From: an uncultured Clostridium sp. | GTDB lineage: Bacteria > Bacillota > Clostridia > TANB77 > CAG-508 | Length of the DNA: 34,671 bases | Assembly (NCBI GenBank): GCA_946495905.1 | Contig: CAMMEP010000003.1 | Coordinates: 1-34,671, forward strand | Reading direction: 5' to 3' | Part shown: piece by piece, positions 31,603 to 34,671 of the stretch | Layout of the letters: each line of letters opens with the position of its first letter | Position numbering within the stretch: position 1 is the stretch's first letter | Program-made: the position numbers and the translations under genes | The notes under the pieces: model-generated | Databases searched by the model: none | Seen by the model: only the letters and a program-made list of their open reading frames with translations | What the model was told of the DNA's origin: nothing

Positions 31603-32850
31603 CTAACCAGTATAATCTCCACTACCATAGTTGCCTCCGCCTATTGTAGACCATGTTTCTTCGTTTTGGTCCTCTATTACTTGTATCTGTTCTACTGTGA
31701 TATTAGATTTTAGAACAACTACGGGGCGCACCGCACAGCCACCCGCATTCCAGTCGCCGTCCGAGCCGAAGAGGCTGCTGCGGCCCGAGGCCGCACCGCC
31801 GCCGCTAATAACAGCGCCCGGGCCGAAGTTAGCATAGGACGAGTCCGCACCGACTCCCGGCGAAGCGAGCCAATAGGCTTTTGCATAATTTTCTGAATCT
31901 GTTGTTCCTGCAAATAGCATATCATATGCTTCTTGACTAATATTTATTCCTAATTGTTGGTATCCTTCATAATCGTAATAAAAGTAATACATGTTTCCAT
32001 TCACTTTTTCACCTGCTGTTGCTACTTGTGGTGGATTGGTTAAGGTATAATCTCCGCTTTGATAAGTATAACTTGGATATGAAGTTGTTCCGCCTATTGG
32101 GGTTTGCGAACTATCTGCATTTAACGTTACTGTTCCTGTATTATGCTCTCCTTCTTGCGGATAGTTTACTGTTACTCCTCCTAGCACATTTTCTATGTCT
32201 TTTATTGTCATACTTCTGGTTTCATCTGCTAAGCTACTATTATGGTACAATCCACTTATTTTATTTAGTACATTTACACAATTATCTGCTCCTATATAAC
32301 TTTCTAATACTAAGTATGGATCGTCCCCATCTTTTTTGATTGGACTTCCACTTGTTAGTAATAGATGCTGTCCATCTTCGCTTAATCCTAGCACTCTCCA
32401 TGTAGTACTTGCATTTTGGCTAAAGGTTTGGTTAGTTCCTCCGCTTATACTTTGTGAATCGGTATATCCAGTTTCATTCGTTCCTACGGTTATTGGGTCG
32501 TGTGCTTCTGGTGTGTAATTTACATAGTCTCCTACATTTATCTCTCCATCGTTAAAGGCTTGTACTAGTGTTTTTACTCCACTGCTACTTCCATTTTCTC
32601 CTATTATTTCATCTAAATAGCTTTCCACATTTGTTATGGATTCGTCCGTGTATGATGTATCATTTGCGTAATAATCTCTTGCATCTTCTGCCCTTTGTAT
32701 TAGTCCATTATCTCCAAATGCAAAGTTTATTGCTACTGTGGCTAGTATAATTAAAATAATAATGGTTATAACAAGAGCTACTAATGTGATACCTTTTTCT
32801 TGTGATATTCTTTTACCTTTTTTTGTTATTTCTTTTATTTTTTGTTTCAT
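31603..32850 (-). CDS. Pilin-like protein with C-type-lectin-like variable domain (putative DGR target)
   Basis: 415 aa, exported. Residues 1-50 carry the same pilin-like signal as the 637-aa protein (QEKGITLVALVITII, then AFGDNGLI). The middle contains a short-repeat beta region rich in Gly, Thr and Asn. The last 100 residues have the C-type-lectin/FGE-like signature: AYWLAS, then a Gly/Ser/Asn-rich stretch, then CAVRPVVVLKS. Residues about 326-378 come from an abrupt GC-rich segment (31718-31875), as in diversity-generating retroelement (DGR) variable regions, where adenines of a template are replaced. Ribosome binding site AAGGAGGAAAAA. No reverse transcriptase or template repeat is in this window, so DGR control is inferred. 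Confidence 0.8.
   Translation of the reverse strand: MKQKIKEITKKGKRISQEKGITLVALVITIIILIILATVAINFAFGDNGLIQRAEDARDYYANDTSYTDESITNVESYLDEIIGENGSSSGVKTLVQAFNDGEINVGDYVNYTPEAHDPITVGTNETGYTDSQSISGGTNQTFSQNASTTWRVLGLSEDGQHLLLTSGSPIKKDGDDPYLVLESYIGADNCVNVLNKISGLYHNSSLADETRSMTIKDIENVLGGVTVNYPQEGEHNTGTVTLNADSSQTPIGGTTSYPSYTYQSGDYTLTNPPQVATAGEKVNGNMYYFYYDYEGYQQLGINISQEAYDMLFAGTTDSENYAKAYWLASPGVGADSSYANFGPGAVISGGGAASGRSSLFGSDGDWNAGGCAVRPVVVLKSNITVEQIQVIEDQNEETWSTIGGGNYGSGDYTG
31718..31875. other. GC-rich variable-region candidate of a diversity-generating retroelement
   Basis: About 158 bases at roughly 65-70% G+C inside a gene and genome far lower. The coding strand shows GGC, GCG, GAC, AGC, TCG and GGT codons, mostly Gly, Ala, Ser, Asp, between the conserved YWLAS and AVRPVV anchors. 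That is the expected picture when AAC/AAT codons in a template have had their adenines randomised. No second copy (template repeat) is found in this window. Confidence 0.65.
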
Positions 32851-33004
32851 TTTTTCCTCCTTAATATGTATTTCTCTTTTATTTTAGTTTTATCTTTTTA
32901 GTTTATTTTATTCAAATATTTTTCTCCTTTTTCCATTGGTTTGTTGTTACTTCTTAAGTATATTTTTATAATATACTAATATTTTTATTTTTGCAAGAGT
33001 TTTT

Positions 33005-34528
33005 TTATTTTTTATTTTCTACATCCAATACCAACAACGATATCGTATATTCATAATCTTTGTATTTCGTACGAAAAGCTGCTTTTGAAATTAAGTTTGC
33101 ACCCAATTCTTGTTCTAAGGAATCTGCTATTGCATAATTGCTTGCATTTATTACCCATACACGTACATCTTTATCTGTTATTTCAGCTAGACTATGGATT
33201 ATTGTCATATTGGGACCATATGCACTTATAGCTTCATCGATATTCCAATAAGCACCATCCCAAAAGTATTGCTTTGTTTCTGGAAAATTAGCAGATACTA
33301 CAAAAGCACTTCCTTCATTTCCATAAAGCAAAATATCTCCTTCTTGTATATTTTCTTGTAAATACGTTATTGGTTTTGTATTGCTTTCATCATAATTTTT
33401 GTTAATTAGTTCTACATTCACATAAGTAGCAATGACGACTGATAAAATACATATTACAATTGTCATTGTTTTATTTCCATAGTTTCCAAGAAAGAAGCTA
33501 ATGAAAAAGATAAATAGTCCTGTGATACATAACATATATCTTGCATATAAAATCTCACTTTGCATGATAAGCGACATAATGCAGACTCCCACTAGTGTTA
33601 GAGCATAGATTATGATAGCATATTTTGCAGGTCGATTTTCTTCTTTATTCTTTCTGTTTCGTACGTATAAATAAATAACATAGCCACATATAATAAGGCC
33701 AAAGACACCTGCAATCCATGGAGACACATACATAGAGTCTTTAAGATTGCCACAAAATTGAAAATTAAACATTTCAATTAATGTACCTGGGAAAGTTATT
33801 TCTATCCAAAATCCAGCAGATACTTGACTAATTTGTAATAATAAATACACAAGCCATGGTATGTAAGCAATTATTTGAATAATTGCTACACCAATAAATA
33901 TTTTTAGATTAAAATTAAACTTCTTCTCTTTTACCGATTTTCGTATTAGATAAATAAATAATGCTACATTTATTATTCCAGCTGCTGCTAAAGCATAGTA
34001 ATGTGTATAGGCAGAAGCCAAACTAAATATACCAAACAAAATCCAGTTCTTTACATTTTTCTCTTCTGAATTTTTATAAATTCGATATGCATAAATCGCC
34101 ATTAAGGTGACAAGTAGCATGGCTAGTCCATACATTCTTATTTCTCCTGCATACGCTACCGTAACTGGTAAAAAATACACGAAAAAAGAAAATAATAGTC
34201 CTACTTTTTTTCCAAAATCTTTTCTAATATGCGTGAAACCAAGTATTCCTAAAATAGCTAACATTAATACAGAAAACAATCTATATACCATTATTTGATT
34301 TCCAAATATCATTCTAATAATATGTAAAATCCAATAATATAATACGGGATGAACATCATGTCCACCAATTTTCCAAATATCTCCAAAGCTCCTGTTTGAT
34401 ATTGCTACCGAATACGATTCGTCATACCATAAATTACTATGAAAAGCAGATAAGGAAATAAATATAACTCCTAGAATAATGATTATAATATGTATTAGCG
34501 TGATTTTATCTTTGAATATTTTTTTCAT
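33005..34528 (-). CDS. GT39/ArnT-like membrane glycosyltransferase
   Basis: 507 aa with about 10 membrane segments. The lumenal acidic motif LWYDESYS near residue 35 and the following GGHDVHPVLYYWILH match GT-C (family 39) protein mannosyl- or ArnT-like transferases, which use polyprenyl-phosphate sugars. The C-terminal 110 residues form a soluble extracellular domain (after about residue 395). It lies upstream, on the same strand, of the pilin-like variable protein (154-base gap without a clear promoter), so it could glycosylate surface proteins, but that is inference. A TATAAT lies upstream of the start at about 34567 without a clear -35. Confidence 0.85.
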   Translation of the reverse strand: MKKIFKDKITLIHIIIIILGVIFISLSAFHSNLWYDESYSVAISNRSFGDIWKIGGHDVHPVLYYWILHIIRMIFGNQIMVYRLFSVLMLAILGILGFTHIRKDFGKKVGLLFSFFVYFLPVTVAYAGEIRMYGLAMLLVTLMAIYAYRIYKNSEEKNVKNWILFGIFSLASAYTHYYALAAAGIINVALFIYLIRKSVKEKKFNFNLKIFIGVAIIQIIAYIPWLVYLLLQISQVSAGFWIEITFPGTLIEMFNFQFCGNLKDSMYVSPWIAGVFGLIICGYVIYLYVRNRKNKEENRPAKYAIIIYALTLVGVCIMSLIMQSEILYARYMLCITGLFIFFISFFLGNYGNKTMTIVICILSVVIATYVNVELINKNYDESNTKPITYLQENIQEGDILLYGNEGSAFVVSANFPETKQYFWDGAYWNIDEAISAYGPNMTIIHSLAEITDKDVRVWVINASNYAIADSLEQELGANLISKAAFRTKYKDYEYTISLLVLDVENKK

Positions 34529-34671
34529 GTTATGTTTTATCCTCTCTTTTATTTTTTAACATTATAGCATTTATTTTACAATTTTACATTATAAAATAAA
34601 AATTTTATTTATTTTTTGTGAATTTTCATTTGGAATTCCGGAATATTAATAAAAACTGAAATAAGTCTGGT

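Noticed and set aside
31718-31875. GC-rich patch as contamination or chimeric assembly
   Set aside because: It stays in frame and is bounded exactly by conserved lectin-like anchors, which fits a variable region better.
31719-31925. 68-aa frame in the GC-rich segment
   Set aside because: Out of frame with the well-supported pilin-like gene; exists only because high GC removes stop codons.
1-34671. CRISPR array, tRNA or rRNA genes
   Set aside because: No regularly spaced direct repeats, and no tRNA or rRNA signature, were seen by eye; a tRNAscan/Infernal search would be decisive.

Overview
The window is AT-rich chromosomal DNA from a low-GC Bacillota, most likely an uncultured, gut-type Clostridia. 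This is inferred from AGGAGG-type ribosome binding sites, near-consensus sigma-A promoters with 17-bp spacers, the zinc form of ribosomal protein L31, RemA, a two-gene SUF (SmsCB-like) iron-sulfur system, and surface proteins with a pilin-like 'KGITLVALV' N-terminus. Species cannot be fixed from the sequence.

Layout, left to right. (1) 68-5880, minus strand: folA and thyA, a PflX-like radical SAM protein, a divergent DnaB-like ATPase with a long charged tail, a DUF5665 membrane protein and rpmE. The thyA leader holds a REP-like repeat and a four-hairpin element. (2) 5998-9340: a 54-aa membrane peptide, then a two-gene operon with its own promoter. It encodes a McrB-like protein whose nucleotide-binding motifs look degenerate, followed by an SMC/ABC-type P-loop ATPase fused to a Schlafen AlbA_2-like domain. 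This is the best candidate for an undescribed, perhaps defensive, system. (3) 9540-12447: a large pilin-like/InlB-repeat surface protein, two orphan small-gene cassettes and a 240-bp nested palindrome. (4) 12425-16582: DUF6320 protein, condensation-type acyltransferase, alpha/beta hydrolase and a separate GT2 glycosyltransferase. (5) 16931-25034: a housekeeping cluster (remA, rpoZ, gmk; priA, def, fmt; plus a Lys-rich membrane protein and rsmE), interrupted by two orphan cassettes and by two copies of a covarying palindromic element. (6) 25193-31332: asd, SmsC/SmsB, another orphan cassette, dapB, dapA and an HD-domain protein; asd, dapB and dapA are lysine/diaminopimelate steps. (7) 31603-34528: a pilin-like protein with a GC-rich C-type-lectin-like segment that looks like the variable region of a diversity-generating retroelement target, and a GT39-like membrane glycosyltransferase.

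Three genes are broken by single-base frameshifts: priA (once), dapA (twice) and the 5' end of the ATPase/AlbA_2 gene. In priA and dapA every break is an extra C directly before GGA, which could be a systematic sequencing artefact or real. No tRNA, rRNA, CRISPR array, transposase or reverse transcriptase gene was seen.
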